A stretch of 64,000 bases of DNA from Paraburkholderia translucens (GCF_020881035.1 NZ_JAJITC010000004.1:428399-492398); one strand, 5' to 3'; counted from the first letter of the stretch, positions 27,160 through 35,776 are shown. A program made the numbers and translations. Notes: generated by a model from the letters alone, not told the origin.

Positions 27160-28021
27160 GTACGTGTCGGATCAGGCGGAAGGGCTGCGGCGGCTGCTCG
27201 CGCGCGGCGGTGCGCGCGTGATCGCGTTGGCGGGTGCGTCGGCGGGCGTCGGCACGACGACCGTGGCGGTCAACCTCGCCGCGGCGCTCGCGCAGCAGGG
27301 CAAGGACGTGCTCGTGATCGACGAATGCGTCGGTGAAAAATCGGTGAGCGCGATGCTCGGCGGCTTGCGCGGCGCGGGCAACTTCGCCGCCGTCATGCGC
27401 GGCGAGACGCCCGTCGATTTCGCGGCCGCGCGTCATGCGCTCGGTTTTTCGGTGCTGGCCGCCTCGCGCAACAACCGCGAGGGCCATACGGAGGCCGAGT
27501 TCAGCGTGCTGCTCGGCGGCTCGTCCGACATCGTGCTGATCGACGCGCAACTCGACGACGAAGGGCATTTGTCGCCGCTCGCCAAGCAGGCGCACGACGT
27601 GATGATCGTCGCGCGCGTGTCGGGCGAGGCGATCACCGACGCGTACGCGTGCGTCAAGCGTTTGCATTACGCGCACGCGATCGCGCAGTTGCGCGTGCTC
27701 GCGAATCACGTGCAAAGCGCAAGCGACGCGCACGCCGCGTTCACGAAACTCGCCGGCGTGGCCGGCCGTTACCTGACGGTCTCGCTCGAAGACGCCGGCT
27801 GCATCGCAGCGGACGTGCGCGTGGTGCGGGCGCTCGAATTGTCGCGCTGCGTGGTCGACGCGTTTCCGTCGACGCCGGCGGCGCGCGACTTCCGCCATCT
27901 CGCGGCGGAATTGCAGTACTGGCCGATGCGGCCAGCGATGTCGTCGCAAACGCCCCGGCGGGCGCCCGCGACAGTTTCAGCGGCGCACCACGCCGACCAA
28001 CCGTCCGCGCAGCACGCTTAG
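27140..28021 (+). CDS. flhG: Flagellar number regulator FlhG (MinD-like), altered P-loop
   Basis: A 293-residue MinD/ParA-type protein (FlhG/FleN/YlxH) that restrains FlhF. It keeps the deviant-Walker region layout (VIALAGASAGVGTTTVAVNLA), a VLVIDE strand and an IVLIDAQLDDEG switch-II equivalent. However, the usual KGGxGKT lysines are replaced: the signature Lys is Ser34 and the invariant Lys is Thr39. Nucleotide hydrolysis may therefore be impaired or different. The ATG at 27140 overlaps flhF by 20 bp and fliA follows after 12 bp. Confidence 0.85.
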   Translation: MRFALDKYVSDQAEGLRRLLARGGARVIALAGASAGVGTTTVAVNLAAALAQQGKDVLVIDECVGEKSVSAMLGGLRGAGNFAAVMRGETPVDFAAARHALGFSVLAASRNNREGHTEAEFSVLLGGSSDIVLIDAQLDDEGHLSPLAKQAHDVMIVARVSGEAITDAYACVKRLHYAHAIAQLRVLANHVQSASDAHAAFTKLAGVAGRYLTVSLEDAGCIAADVRVVRALELSRCVVDAFPSTPAARDFRHLAAELQYWPMRPAMSSQTPRRAPATVSAAHHADQPSAQHA

Positions 28022-28033
28022 AAGGGGCGCACG

Positions 28034-28786
28034 ATGGACAAGGGGAGCACGATGTACAACGCCCAGGGAAAGATTTCTCAGGCCGACGTTCTGACGAAGT
28101 ACGCGCCGCTCGTGCGTCGACTCGGCTTGCAGCTTGTCGCGAAGATGCCGGCAAGCGTCGATCTCGACGACCTGATCCAGGCCGGCATGATCGGCTTGCT
28201 GGATGCGGCCGGCCGCTACAAGGAAGACCAGGGCGCGCAGTTCGAGACCTATGCCAGTCAGCGGATTCGCGGCGCGATGCTCGACGAGCTGCGCAGCAAC
28301 GACTGGCTTCCGCGCAGCCTGCGACGCACCTCGCGCGAAGTGGAAACCGCCGTGCATAAGGTCGAGCAGAGCCTCGGGCGTTCGGCGAGCGAGGCCGAGA
28401 TCGCCGAGCACCTGCAAATGCCGCTCGACGAATACCAGTCGATGCTGCAGGACCTGCACGGCAGCCAGCTGATCTACTACGAAGACTTCGACCGCTCCGC
28501 CGACGACGAGCCTTTCCTGGACCGCTATTGCGTCGATCATTCCGATCCGCTCTCGGCGCTGCTCGACGAGAGCCTGCGCTCGGCGGTCGTCGATGCGATC
28601 GACCGGTTGCCGGAGCGCGAGAAACTACTGATGTCGCTCTACTACGAACGCGGGATGAATTTGCGCGAGATCGGCGCGGTAATGGAAGTCAGCGAATCGC
28701 GCGTGTGCCAGCTGCACAGTCAGGCCGTGGCACGCCTGCGTGCCCGGCTGCGCGAAATGGCCTGGGCGAACGCCGAAACGAACTGA
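28034..28786 (+). CDS. fliA: Flagellar sigma factor FliA (sigma-28)
   Basis: A 250-residue alternative sigma factor for late flagellar and chemotaxis genes, held in check by FlgM. Region 2 shows LVRRLGLQLVAKMPASVDLDDLIQ and RYKEDQGAQFETYASQRIRGAM, region 3 the DWLPRSLRR stretch, and region 4 YYERGMNLREIGAVMEVSESRVCQ, the helix-turn-helix for the -35. Two in-frame ATGs (28034 and 28052) each have their own AAGGGG-type ribosome site; the shorter form (MYNAQGK) matches most family starts. FliA-type promoters are seen in front of motA, flgM, ycgR and fliS. Confidence 0.95.
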   Translation: MDKGSTMYNAQGKISQADVLTKYAPLVRRLGLQLVAKMPASVDLDDLIQAGMIGLLDAAGRYKEDQGAQFETYASQRIRGAMLDELRSNDWLPRSLRRTSREVETAVHKVEQSLGRSASEAEIAEHLQMPLDEYQSMLQDLHGSQLIYYEDFDRSADDEPFLDRYCVDHSDPLSALLDESLRSAVVDAIDRLPEREKLLMSLYYERGMNLREIGAVMEVSESRVCQLHSQAVARLRARLREMAWANAETN

Positions 28787-28888
28787 GACGACCGCGGGCA
28801 AGCGCGCCGCTTTTCTCGCGGGGCCTTCAGACACGGCAGCGCGCTGCTGCCGACGTGCCGCGCAGCGCACGACCTCCCCTGCGGCTGC

Positions 28889-29299
28889 TCATGCGTCCGC
28901 CATCTCATGCTCGGCGGCGAGTGCCAGAAAAGCCGAGCGCGACATGCCGCGCGCCTGCGCATACGCGTCGATCTCCTGCACCAGCGCCTCGGGCAGCGAG
29001 ATGTTGATGCGGACCGCCTTCTTCAACGCCGGAATGTTGCGCGTTGTCACGAAACCCCACGTAAAACCCGCGAACTCGGGATTGCGCCGATGCTCTCCGA
29101 GCGTGAGCGGCTCGGGCAGCGGCAGCCCTTCGTCGAGCAGCGTTTCGAGATGCGATTCGATCGCCTCTTTCGCGTTCACGTACGCTTCTTCGAGCGTGTC
29201 GCCTGCGGAGTGGCAACCCGGAATGTCGGGCACCACGACGCCGAACGCGTGCGTGTTGTCTCCGGGTTCGATGGCGATCGGAAAGATCAGATGCTTCAT
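28889..29299 (-). CDS. hicB: HicB-family antitoxin
   Basis: A 136-residue antitoxin. The N-terminal HicB domain (FGVVVPDIPGCHSAGDTLEEAYVNAKEAIESHLE) neutralises HicA. The C-terminal part (INISLPEALVQEIDAYAQARGMSRSAFLALAA) is a ribbon-helix-helix DNA-binding domain for autorepression. Its ATG overlaps the hicA stop by 4 bp, with the toxin gene first, the usual order. It lies between fliA and flgN, so a stability module sits within the flagellar locus. Confidence 0.9.
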   Translation of the reverse strand: MKHLIFPIAIEPGDNTHAFGVVVPDIPGCHSAGDTLEEAYVNAKEAIESHLETLLDEGLPLPEPLTLGEHRRNPEFAGFTWGFVTTRNIPALKKAVRINISLPEALVQEIDAYAQARGMSRSAFLALAAEHEMADA

Positions 29300-29478
29300 T
29301 TGAGCCCCGCCTGTTTCAGAATGCTGTTCAGGGTGCCGGCCGGCAAATCTTTTTTCGGGTGCGGGACGGTTACGAGCCCTCGTCTTTCCGCGTGCCGGAA
29401 ATGATGGTGACTGCCCGCGATGCGCACGAGCTGCCACCCATGCGCTTGAATCAATTTGACGACCTCGGCACTGTTCAT
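29296..29478 (-). CDS. hicA: HicA-family mRNA interferase toxin
   Basis: A 60-residue double-stranded-RNA-binding-fold toxin that degrades mRNA. It contains the GSHHHF motif with the catalytic histidine (residues 23-27) and VPHPKKDLPAGTLNSILKQAGL, the family C-terminus. The length is typical. It is co-transcribed with hicB. Confidence 0.92.
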   Translation of the reverse strand: MNSAEVVKLIQAHGWQLVRIAGSHHHFRHAERRGLVTVPHPKKDLPAGTLNSILKQAGLK

Positions 29479-29495
29479 ACATCACACCCTCCATC

Positions 29496-29512
29496 ATACA
29501 CACGAATACACA
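29496..29512 (-). promoter_or_regulatory. Direct repeat in the hicAB promoter
   Basis: Two copies of TGTGTAT (read on the minus strand; plus 29506-29512 and 29496-29502) lie 10 bp apart, one DNA turn, about 18 bp upstream of hicA. This is a plausible HicB ribbon-helix-helix operator. Confidence 0.4.
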
Positions 29513-29692
29513 AACATACCAGCGGGCAAGATACCGCCTGTGGATGCGCGGCGACGTCGACGCGCAGCGCAGGCGAAAACTTGAGCGAAGGCATCATTTC
29601 GCCGCGACGAGGCGGACTAGCGCTAGCTAGCCGGACGGCTAACGCGGTGTGAAATGGAGAGGGCAGGCGGTGAAAAAGGGGCAGCAGAAAGG

Positions 29693-29719
29693 AGAAGGCC
29701 CGTCGATGACGGGCCTTCT
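29693..29719 (-). terminator. Terminator of flgMN
   Basis: Perfect 12-bp stem AGAAGGCCCGTC / GACGGGCCTTCT with a GAT loop, 48 bp after the flgN stop. On the minus strand it is followed after a few bases by T-rich DNA. The rest of 29520-29766 holds no gene I can support. Confidence 0.7.
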
Positions 29720-29766
29720 GATTCATTTCGGATCGTGCTCGATTGCAGGCCGGGCAGGCGGGCCGG

Positions 29767-30213
29767 TCAAAGTCCGGAGTAGGCCGGAATTCGCCCATCC
29801 GGCCCATACAGGTTCGCCTTGCGCGGCACGGTGACCTGCAGCGCCTGCAGCGCGCGCTGGTTGTAGTCCATCCGCACGCGGATCAGTTCGCCGTTGTTGG
29901 TGTTGACGCGCCGCGCGCGCTCGACGGCCTTCTGCAGCAGCTTCCATTGCGTCGCGATCCGCGTGTCGGTGCTCGCCGCGAGTTCCATGCCGGACCAGCC
30001 GCCCGGAAAGCCGAGCTCGGCGAGTTGCGCGTCGCGCGCTGATTCGAGCCTCGCGAGTACGCCGATCAATTCGGTCTTCTTCTCGACGATCGCTGGCAAC
30101 TGCTCCAGCGGCGAGACCGCGGTCAGCGCTTTGGTTTCGAGAGCGAGGATCGAGGCGAATGCCTCGACGGTCGAATATTCTTCGATCAGGGTGGCAACCA
30201 GGGCGTCTTTCAT
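29767..30213 (-). CDS. flgN: Flagellar export chaperone FlgN
   Basis: A 148-residue helical cytosolic chaperone for the hook-junction proteins FlgK and FlgL. The sequence is mostly alpha-helical with a conserved late NGELIRVRMDYNQRALQAL segment, which matches the FlgN C-terminal helix that binds FlgK/FlgL. It lies downstream of flgM in one transcription unit, as in enterobacteria. Sequence conservation in this family is low, so context supports the call. Confidence 0.88.
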   Translation of the reverse strand: MKDALVATLIEEYSTVEAFASILALETKALTAVSPLEQLPAIVEKKTELIGVLARLESARDAQLAELGFPGGWSGMELAASTDTRIATQWKLLQKAVERARRVNTNNGELIRVRMDYNQRALQALQVTVPRKANLYGPDGRIPAYSGL

Positions 30214-30306
30214 GTCAACAACTCACTGCGCACACCGGCCCGCGAACGACGCGCGAGCCAGCTTGGTCGGATGCCGTCCGGCAGGTACCGCGCGGCGAGA
30301 CGCCGA

Positions 30307-30666
30307 TCAGTTGCCGGTCGACTGGGTTGTGCTCTGCAACAGGTCGCGCGCCGTCTGCAGCACGCCGTCGGCGATCTTGCCGGAGTCGATCTGCAGCGTG
30401 CCGTTCTTGATCGCCTGCTTGATCGACTCGACATGCGCGGTGTCGATGTCGGCCGAACCGGACGCCGCGAGGCTGCGCAGATGTTGCGACAGGCCCGACA
30501 GGCTCACGCTCGTGTCGCCCGACGCGCTGCCCGCGGCCGGCGCGGCCGCGCTCGCCGTGCCCTGCGTGGCGCCGGCTGCCGGCGCGGCTTCGCCGCTTGG
30601 CTGCGAACGGGACAAAGCGTCTTTCAACGACGCCAGATTCGAAGAGGTGGTGGGATCGACTTTCAC
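30307..30666 (-). CDS. flgM: Anti-sigma-28 factor FlgM
   Basis: A 119-residue protein that binds FliA until the hook is complete and is then exported. The C-terminal half contains the helices that contact sigma-28 (ADIDTAHVESIKQAIKNGTLQIDSGKIADGVLQTARDLL as pattern). The N-terminal half is Ser/Ala/Gly-rich and disordered, as expected for an exported regulator. It is somewhat longer than E. coli FlgM (97). A FliA-type promoter upstream closes a feedback loop. Confidence 0.93.
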   Translation of the reverse strand: MKVDPTTSSNLASLKDALSRSQPSGEAAPAAGATQGTASAAAPAAGSASGDTSVSLSGLSQHLRSLAASGSADIDTAHVESIKQAIKNGTLQIDSGKIADGVLQTARDLLQSTTQSTGN

Positions 30667-30694
30667 GATTGGCTTCCCTAACGATTTGATTCTG

Positions 30695-30722
30695 ATAACG
30701 GCATGCGCCGATCAAAACTTTA
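30695..30722 (-). promoter_or_regulatory. Sigma-28-type promoter of flgM
   Basis: Minus strand: TAAAGTTT (30722-30715, perfect -35), 12-bp spacer, GCCGTTAT (30702-30695). It lies 29 bp upstream of the flgM start. Confidence 0.65.
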
Positions 30723-30810
30723 GCCCAATCGCTCGACACCCGACCCGCCAATGCGTGGTCATCTGCCCCTTTCAGTACTGCTTTGCCAGCCTTCGCCGCC
30801 GCGAGCACCC

Positions 30811-32214
30811 TCACATCTGGATCTCCACCGTTCCACCGTCCTTGACGATGCCGGAGATGATCTGGCCGTTCGCGGTCTTCACGCGCACTTGCTGGCCCGG
30901 CGACGCGTTGTTCATCGCGCTGCCCTCGGACGAGATCGAGAAACCGTCCCCGGCCGCCACGACCCGCACGGTCTGGCCGAATACCACCGCCGACGCGCTC
31001 TTCAGCATGTCGCGGCGCAGCGGCATGCCGCCCGCGAGCCGCACGAGCAAGACCGAGCCGAGCGCTTGCGACGGATCGGTGACGATCGCCTGCGGCAGGC
31101 CGGTCAGGTCGCCGTCACGCGCGACGAGGTCGGCGGCGGTGAGCACTTCGCCCGGCGCCATCGCGCGGGCGCTCAGGTAGTACGTCGCGTGCAGCGAGAT
31201 GCGCGCCTGCAGATAGATGGTCCACGGCCGCTCGCCCGCGCAGCGCACGCCGACCGTCAGCCGGCCCCAAAGGCGCGCGCCGGTCGGCATGAATGGCTCG
31301 AGCGAGGTGCACGCGGCGAGCCCGCGCGGAAACGCGGACGTGACCGTGACCTCGACCTTGCCGGGCAGACCTGCGGCCTGCTGTTGCAGGAACGCAAGCG
31401 CGGCCGTATGAATCGCTTCCGGGTCCTGCTGGCCCTGCGATACGGGTTGCGCGGGCGTCGCGGCGGTGGCGGCGACTGCGGCGGCCGGCGGCGTCCTCTG
31501 TGCGATGGCGGTGGCCGGTTGACGAGGCATCGGCGGCGTCGCGGGCATCCGGGCGATCGCGGAACTGACCGGCCGCGCGGCAGCGCTCGCGATCGGTTTG
31601 CCATTCGCGCCGAACTCGGGCGGCTCGCCGCGCGACGCGAGGCTGTCGAAACCGTCGCCTTGCGGCGCGCCGGCCGCGCCCGTACTGGCCGGAGGTGGAA
31701 TCGTCACGACGCCGTTGGCGTCCGGTTTGAGGTTGGTGCGGATCATTGCCGGCGCCGCTGCAGCGGACTCGCCCACGCCAGCGACCACGATCGCGCCGCT
31801 CGCGCTCGCGGCACGGGCGAAGGCATCAGTGTCGCGGGAGACGGGCGCGCGGCCGAGCGACTGCGCGCTCGCCGCCGCTAGCGAGGCCGCCGACGCGCCG
31901 CGCTGCGCCGGTGTCTGAATCCGCTGCGCGAGATCGTTCAGCGCGGCGGGATTTTTCTCGCCCGGCCCTGGAATCACGATCGCGCCACCCGCATCCTGGG
32001 CCCGGGTCGTCGCCGGCAGCAGCACGATACCGCCCGCCACCCACACCGCGACGCTCACGATCAGCCGCGTCAGGCCACGCACGACGCAACGCCCGAGAGC
32101 GCGCAGCAATGCTCGCGCGCGCGCGCCCCGCAGGGCCCCGGTTCCGCCGCCGCCCACACGACGCATCGCCGTGCTGCTCGCGCGCGGCGGCAAGGTGTGG
32201 CTGGGCTGGTCCAT
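30811..32214 (-). CDS. flgA: Flagellar P-ring assembly chaperone FlgA, N-terminally extended
   Basis: Periplasmic chaperone for FlgI. The last 220 residues form the FlgA core: a SAF domain with LSARAMAPGEVLTAADLVARDG, the LRRDMLKSASAVVFGQTV region and the final SPGQQVRVKTANGQIISGIVKD. Upstream are a membrane or signal segment (LIVSVAVWVAGGIVLLP, about 48-64) and about 170 low-complexity Ala/Pro/Gly residues. At 467 residues the protein is twice the E. coli length (219). The ATG at 32214 gives a start before the hydrophobic segment; a long in-frame extension further upstream has no support. It is divergent from flgB. Confidence 0.88.
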   Translation of the reverse strand: MDQPSHTLPPRASSTAMRRVGGGGTGALRGARARALLRALGRCVVRGLTRLIVSVAVWVAGGIVLLPATTRAQDAGGAIVIPGPGEKNPAALNDLAQRIQTPAQRGASAASLAAASAQSLGRAPVSRDTDAFARAASASGAIVVAGVGESAAAAPAMIRTNLKPDANGVVTIPPPASTGAAGAPQGDGFDSLASRGEPPEFGANGKPIASAAARPVSSAIARMPATPPMPRQPATAIAQRTPPAAAVAATAATPAQPVSQGQQDPEAIHTAALAFLQQQAAGLPGKVEVTVTSAFPRGLAACTSLEPFMPTGARLWGRLTVGVRCAGERPWTIYLQARISLHATYYLSARAMAPGEVLTAADLVARDGDLTGLPQAIVTDPSQALGSVLLVRLAGGMPLRRDMLKSASAVVFGQTVRVVAAGDGFSISSEGSAMNNASPGQQVRVKTANGQIISGIVKDGGTVEIQM

Positions 32215-32273
32215 CGCGGGTCTCCATCGAATGCATCGGTACGCCTTGCATTCTAGTGAGCACCCCTTTCGCG

Positions 32274-32342
32274 CAAACGTTGAATAGAAGCCCCCTTTCC
32301 CGGTTATTCGCACGATTGCCGCTTGCGCCCGGCCCATAAGAT
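32274..32342 (+). promoter_or_regulatory. Candidate FlhDC operator and flgB promoter
   Basis: Left half-site GAATAGAA (32282-32289), 12-bp spacer CCCCCTTTCCC-containing, right half-site GGTTATTCGCACGATT (32302-32317), which fits CGYTATTTNNNSSRTT at 11 of 13 fixed positions. A -10-like CATAAGAT lies at 32335-32342. It sits between the divergent flgA and flgB and could serve both. Confidence 0.55.
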
Positions 32343-32432
32343 GCACCACATGCAAAAAGGCCTTCGCACCTGCCGCGCGCCTCGCACCATGCGCACACGG
32401 GACGGCCTCGGAAACGTACTCGGGAGATTTCC

Positions 32433-32930
32433 ATGCTGGACAAACTCGATGCCGAATTCGCGTTCGGCCGGCAGGCGATGGATGTGCGCGCATACCGGCA
32501 GGAACTGTTGTCATCGAACATCGCGAATGCCGACACACCTGGCTACAAGGCCCGCGACATCGACTTCGCCTCGTCGCTCGCCGGCGCGTTGAAGAAGACG
32601 GGCGGCAGCACCGCGGGGCAGGGCGCGTCGAACAGCTCGGCGCTCGCGATGACGCAGCCGGCCGGCGTGACGAGCGGCATGTCGATGAGCACGACCGAGG
32701 CGGGCCACATGAGCGGCAAGGCGACATTGACGGCGACGGGCGGCAGCCCCGACGACTACGGCAACCTGCAATACCGGATTCCGCTGCAGCCGGCGCTCGA
32801 CGGCAACACCGTCGACGTCGACACCGAGCGCGTGCAGTTCGCCGACAACACGGTGCACTTCGAGTCGGGCATGACGGTCGTGTCGAGCCAGATCAAGACG
32901 ATGCTGTCGGCGATCACGTCGGGCTCGTAA
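32433..32930 (+). CDS. flgB: Flagellar rod protein FlgB
   Basis: Proximal rod subunit (165 residues) exported through the flagellar apparatus. It shows the rod/hook N-terminal motif SSNIANADTPGYKARDIDF and the C-terminal rod helix (MTVVSSQIKTMLSAIT). A Ser/Thr/Gly-rich middle replaces the usual loop. It is the first gene of flgBCDEFGHIJ. The 124-bp gap to flgC is unusually long for this operon and shows no gene. Confidence 0.95.
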   Translation: MLDKLDAEFAFGRQAMDVRAYRQELLSSNIANADTPGYKARDIDFASSLAGALKKTGGSTAGQGASNSSALAMTQPAGVTSGMSMSTTEAGHMSGKATLTATGGSPDDYGNLQYRIPLQPALDGNTVDVDTERVQFADNTVHFESGMTVVSSQIKTMLSAITSGS

Positions 32931-33054
32931 GCCGCGCATGCCGAACGGCACACGAGCAGAGCGCATGGCGGCTAAGACCCGCAGCACGCACGAACAGCAG
33001 CGCTACGGGACATAACGTGAAGCCGGTGCGAACCGGCAGGAGAGGTCAGGAAAC

Positions 33055-33480
33055 ATGCCATCCCTGATGAATATTTTTGGTGTCGCGGGCTCCGCGATGT
33101 CGGCGCAGTCGGAGCGGCTCAACGTGACGGCGTCGAATCTCGCCAACGCGGACAGCACGACGGGCCCCGACGGCCGGCCATACAAGGCCAAGCAGGTCGT
33201 GTTCGCGGTGAGCCCGCTCGGTGGCGCGCGCTCGGGCTCCGGCCAGCAGGTCGGCGGCGTGCAGGTGACGGGCGTGGTCGACGATCCGTCGCCGATGAAA
33301 ACCGCGTACGAGCCCGGCAATCCGGCCGCCGACGCCAACGGCTACGTGACGCTGCCCAACGTCGACCCGGTGCAGGAGATGGTCAACATGATCTCGGCGT
33401 CGCGTTCGTACCAGGCCAACGTCGAAACGCTGAACACCGCCAAGTCCCTGATGCTGAAAACGCTCACGATCGGAACCTGA
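33055..33480 (+). CDS. flgC: Flagellar rod protein FlgC
   Basis: Rod subunit of 141 residues with the N-terminal [21 protein letters not shown] motif and the C-terminal [23 protein letters not shown] helix that pairs with it in the axial core. Length and motifs are standard. AGGAGAGGTCAGGA before the ATG gives a strong ribosome site. flgD starts 10 bp after its stop. Confidence 0.96.
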   Translation: MPSLMNIFGVAGSAMSAQSERLNVTASNLANADSTTGPDGRPYKAKQVVFAVSPLGGARSGSGQQVGGVQVTGVVDDPSPMKTAYEPGNPAADANGYVTLPNVDPVQEMVNMISASRSYQANVETLNTAKSLMLKTLTIGT

Positions 33481-33490
33481 GGAGAGAGCC

Positions 33491-34204
33491 TTGACCACCA
33501 ACACCACGATCGGCAGCAACGGCACGACCGTTTCGCAAACGCTGCTCGACACGATGAACGGCACGAACAGCAGCTCGAGCTCGACGAGCGGCACGTCGGG
33601 CACGTCGGCCTCGGACCTGCAGAACACCTTCCTGCAACTGCTCGTCGCGCAGCTGAAGAACCAGGACCCGACCAGCCCGATGGACAGCTCGCAGATGACA
33701 TCTCAGCTTGCCCAGATCAGCACGGTGCAGGGCATCAGCAATCTCAATACGTCCTTGAGCTCACTGTCGACGCAGTTGTCGGCCAGCCAGCAGTCGCAGT
33801 CCGCGCTGCTGATCGGCTCGACCGTGCTCGCGCCGGGCAGCTCCGTCACGGTGTCGAGCGGCAAGGCGAGCGAGTTCGGCGTCACGCTCGCGAACTCCGT
33901 GACCGATCTGCAGGTCGTGGTGAAGAACTCTGCCGGCACCATCGTCAACACGATCGATCTCGGCAAGCAGTCGGCCGGTACCGTTCCGATCAGCTGGACG
34001 CCGACCGATTCGTCGGGCAAGACGCTCGCCGACGGCACCTACACGATCACCGCGACCGGCACGATCAACGGCCAGCAGGCGACGGCCACCACGCTCACCA
34101 GCGGGACGGTCGAAAGCGTCGTCCAGCAGAGCGGCGGCACGCCGGGCCTCGTGCTGTCGAACGGTTCGACGGTCAGCCTGACCAGCGTCGCCGCGATCCT
34201 GTAA
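33491..34204 (+). CDS. flgD: Hook assembly scaffold FlgD
   Basis: Hook cap protein (237 residues) needed for FlgE polymerisation and not kept in the final structure. The conserved N-terminal region is FLQLLVAQLKNQDPTSPMDSSQM. The remainder forms the FlgD tudor-like and FlgD Ig-like (FLgD C-terminal) domains, with the GTVPISWTPTDSSGKTLADGTYTITA segment. It starts with TTG after GGAGAGAG; no ATG is available near the conserved N-terminus. Confidence 0.94.
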   Translation: MTTNTTIGSNGTTVSQTLLDTMNGTNSSSSSTSGTSGTSASDLQNTFLQLLVAQLKNQDPTSPMDSSQMTSQLAQISTVQGISNLNTSLSSLSTQLSASQQSQSALLIGSTVLAPGSSVTVSSGKASEFGVTLANSVTDLQVVVKNSAGTIVNTIDLGKQSAGTVPISWTPTDSSGKTLADGTYTITATGTINGQQATATTLTSGTVESVVQQSGGTPGLVLSNGSTVSLTSVAAIL

Positions 34205-34247
34205 GCCGGGTCAATCCAGTTACGACTTTCCAGATACGGAGCACCTC

Positions 34248-35759
34248 ATGAGTTACCAAACAGGTTTGAGCGGTTTGTCGGCGTCGTCGAGCGATCTCGA
34301 CGTGATCGGCAACAACATCGCCAACGCCAACACGGTCGGCTTCAAGAGCGGCACGGCCGAATTCGCCGACATGTACGCCAATTCCGTCGCGACCGCGGTG
34401 AGCCAGCAGATCGGTATCGGCACGAAGCTCTCGGAAGTGCAGCAGCAGTTCTCGCAAGGCACGATCACGACGACGAACCAGGCGCTGAACGTCGCGATCA
34501 ACGGTAACGGCTTCTTCCAGATGTCGAACAACGGCACGCTGGTCTATTCGCGCAACGGCGTGTTCCAGCTCGACAAGAACGGCTACATCACGAACGCGCA
34601 GGGCCTGCAACTGATGGGCTACGCGGCGAGCAGCGCGGGCATCATCAACACCGCGCAGACCGTGCCGCTGACGGTGCCGACCGCGAACATCGCGCCGCAG
34701 GCGACCACCAAGATCGCCGCGGGCCTGAACCTGAACGCGCAGGACAACCTCATGCTCGGGTCGCCGACCGTGGCGGCCGTCACCAGCACCGGTACATTGA
34801 GCACGACCGGCGCGACGATCACCAACGCGGCCGCGGGCACCAACGCCGACAACTACAGGATCGACTTCCCGACCGCTACCACCTACACGGTCACCGACAC
34901 GACGACCGGCGTCACGGGTGCGTCCCAGCCCTTCACGGCGGGCACCGCGATCACGCTCGGCAACGGCGAGAGCATTACCTTCAGCGGCGCGCCGCAGCCC
35001 GGCGACAGCTACACGGTCACGCAGAACCCGACCACGTTCAACCAGAACAACTCGTCGACCTACAACTACTCGACGAGCACGACCGTCTACGATTCGCTCG
35101 GCGGTTCGCAGACAGTCAACATGTACTTCGCGAAGACGGGTTCGGGCACGTGGAACGTGTACGCGGGCCCGTCGACCGGCACCGCGACGCCGATCGGCAC
35201 GGCGAACTTCAATTCCTCGGGCACGCTCGTCAGCACGACCGACGCGACGACCGGCCTCGCGACCGCGACGCTCGGCGCGTTCACGATGTCGATCCCGAAC
35301 ACCGACGGTTCGAGCACGCCGCAGAGCGTCACGCTGAACATGGCCGGCACCACGCAGTACGGCGGCAAGGACGGCGTGAACAGCCTGTCCACCGACGGCT
35401 TCGCAGCGGGCACGCTGACGAGCTTCACGGTCGGCTCCGACGGCACGCTGACCGGCAACTACTCGAACGGCCAGACCGCGGCGCTCGGCCAGATCGTGCT
35501 CGCGAACTTCGCGAACCAGAACGGCCTCGTCAACCTCGGCAACAACGAGTACGAGCAGACGGCCGCCTCGGGCGTCGCACAGATCTCGACCCCGGGCTCG
35601 ACCAATCACGGCGTGCTGCAAGGCGGCGCGGTCGAGAACTCGAACGTCGATCTGACAAGCGAGCTGGTCAATCTGATCACCGCGCAGCGCAACTATCAGG
35701 CGAATGCGCAGACGATCAAGACCCAGCAGGCCGTCGATCAGAGCCTGATCAACCTGTAA
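34248..35759 (+). CDS. flgE: Flagellar hook protein FlgE
   Basis: Main hook subunit, 503 residues against about 400 in E. coli. The N-terminus (SGLSASSSDLDVIGNNIANANTVGFK) and C-terminus (LTSELVNLITAQRNYQANAQTI) form the axial core. Residues about 202-261 are an extra Thr/Gly-rich module with YTVTDTTTG and a late DSYTV motif, which also occurs in FlgK and FlgL of this window. It is exposed on the hook surface by position. A strong GGAG ribosome site precedes the ATG. Confidence 0.95.
   Translation: MSYQTGLSGLSASSSDLDVIGNNIANANTVGFKSGTAEFADMYANSVATAVSQQIGIGTKLSEVQQQFSQGTITTTNQALNVAINGNGFFQMSNNGTLVYSRNGVFQLDKNGYITNAQGLQLMGYAASSAGIINTAQTVPLTVPTANIAPQATTKIAAGLNLNAQDNLMLGSPTVAAVTSTGTLSTTGATITNAAAGTNADNYRIDFPTATTYTVTDTTTGVTGASQPFTAGTAITLGNGESITFSGAPQPGDSYTVTQNPTTFNQNNSSTYNYSTSTTVYDSLGGSQTVNMYFAKTGSGTWNVYAGPSTGTATPIGTANFNSSGTLVSTTDATTGLATATLGAFTMSIPNTDGSSTPQSVTLNMAGTTQYGGKDGVNSLSTDGFAAGTLTSFTVGSDGTLTGNYSNGQTAALGQIVLANFANQNGLVNLGNNEYEQTAASGVAQISTPGSTNHGVLQGGAVENSNVDLTSELVNLITAQRNYQANAQTIKTQQAVDQSLINL
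34851..35031 (+). repeat. Shared surface module in FlgE
   Basis: Codes for about 60 residues with the pattern Y-T-V-T-D-T-T-T-G, then T-A-G, then an acidic G-D-S-Y-T-V end. Nearly the same pattern occurs in FlgL (44253-44438), and related versions occur twice in FlgK. Confidence 0.6.
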
Positions 35760-35776
35760 GCGAACGGGACCTCTTC

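Noticed and set aside
34173..35621. 482-residue ORF antisense to flgE
   Set aside because: Same explanation: complement of a low-complexity, GC-rich coding region.
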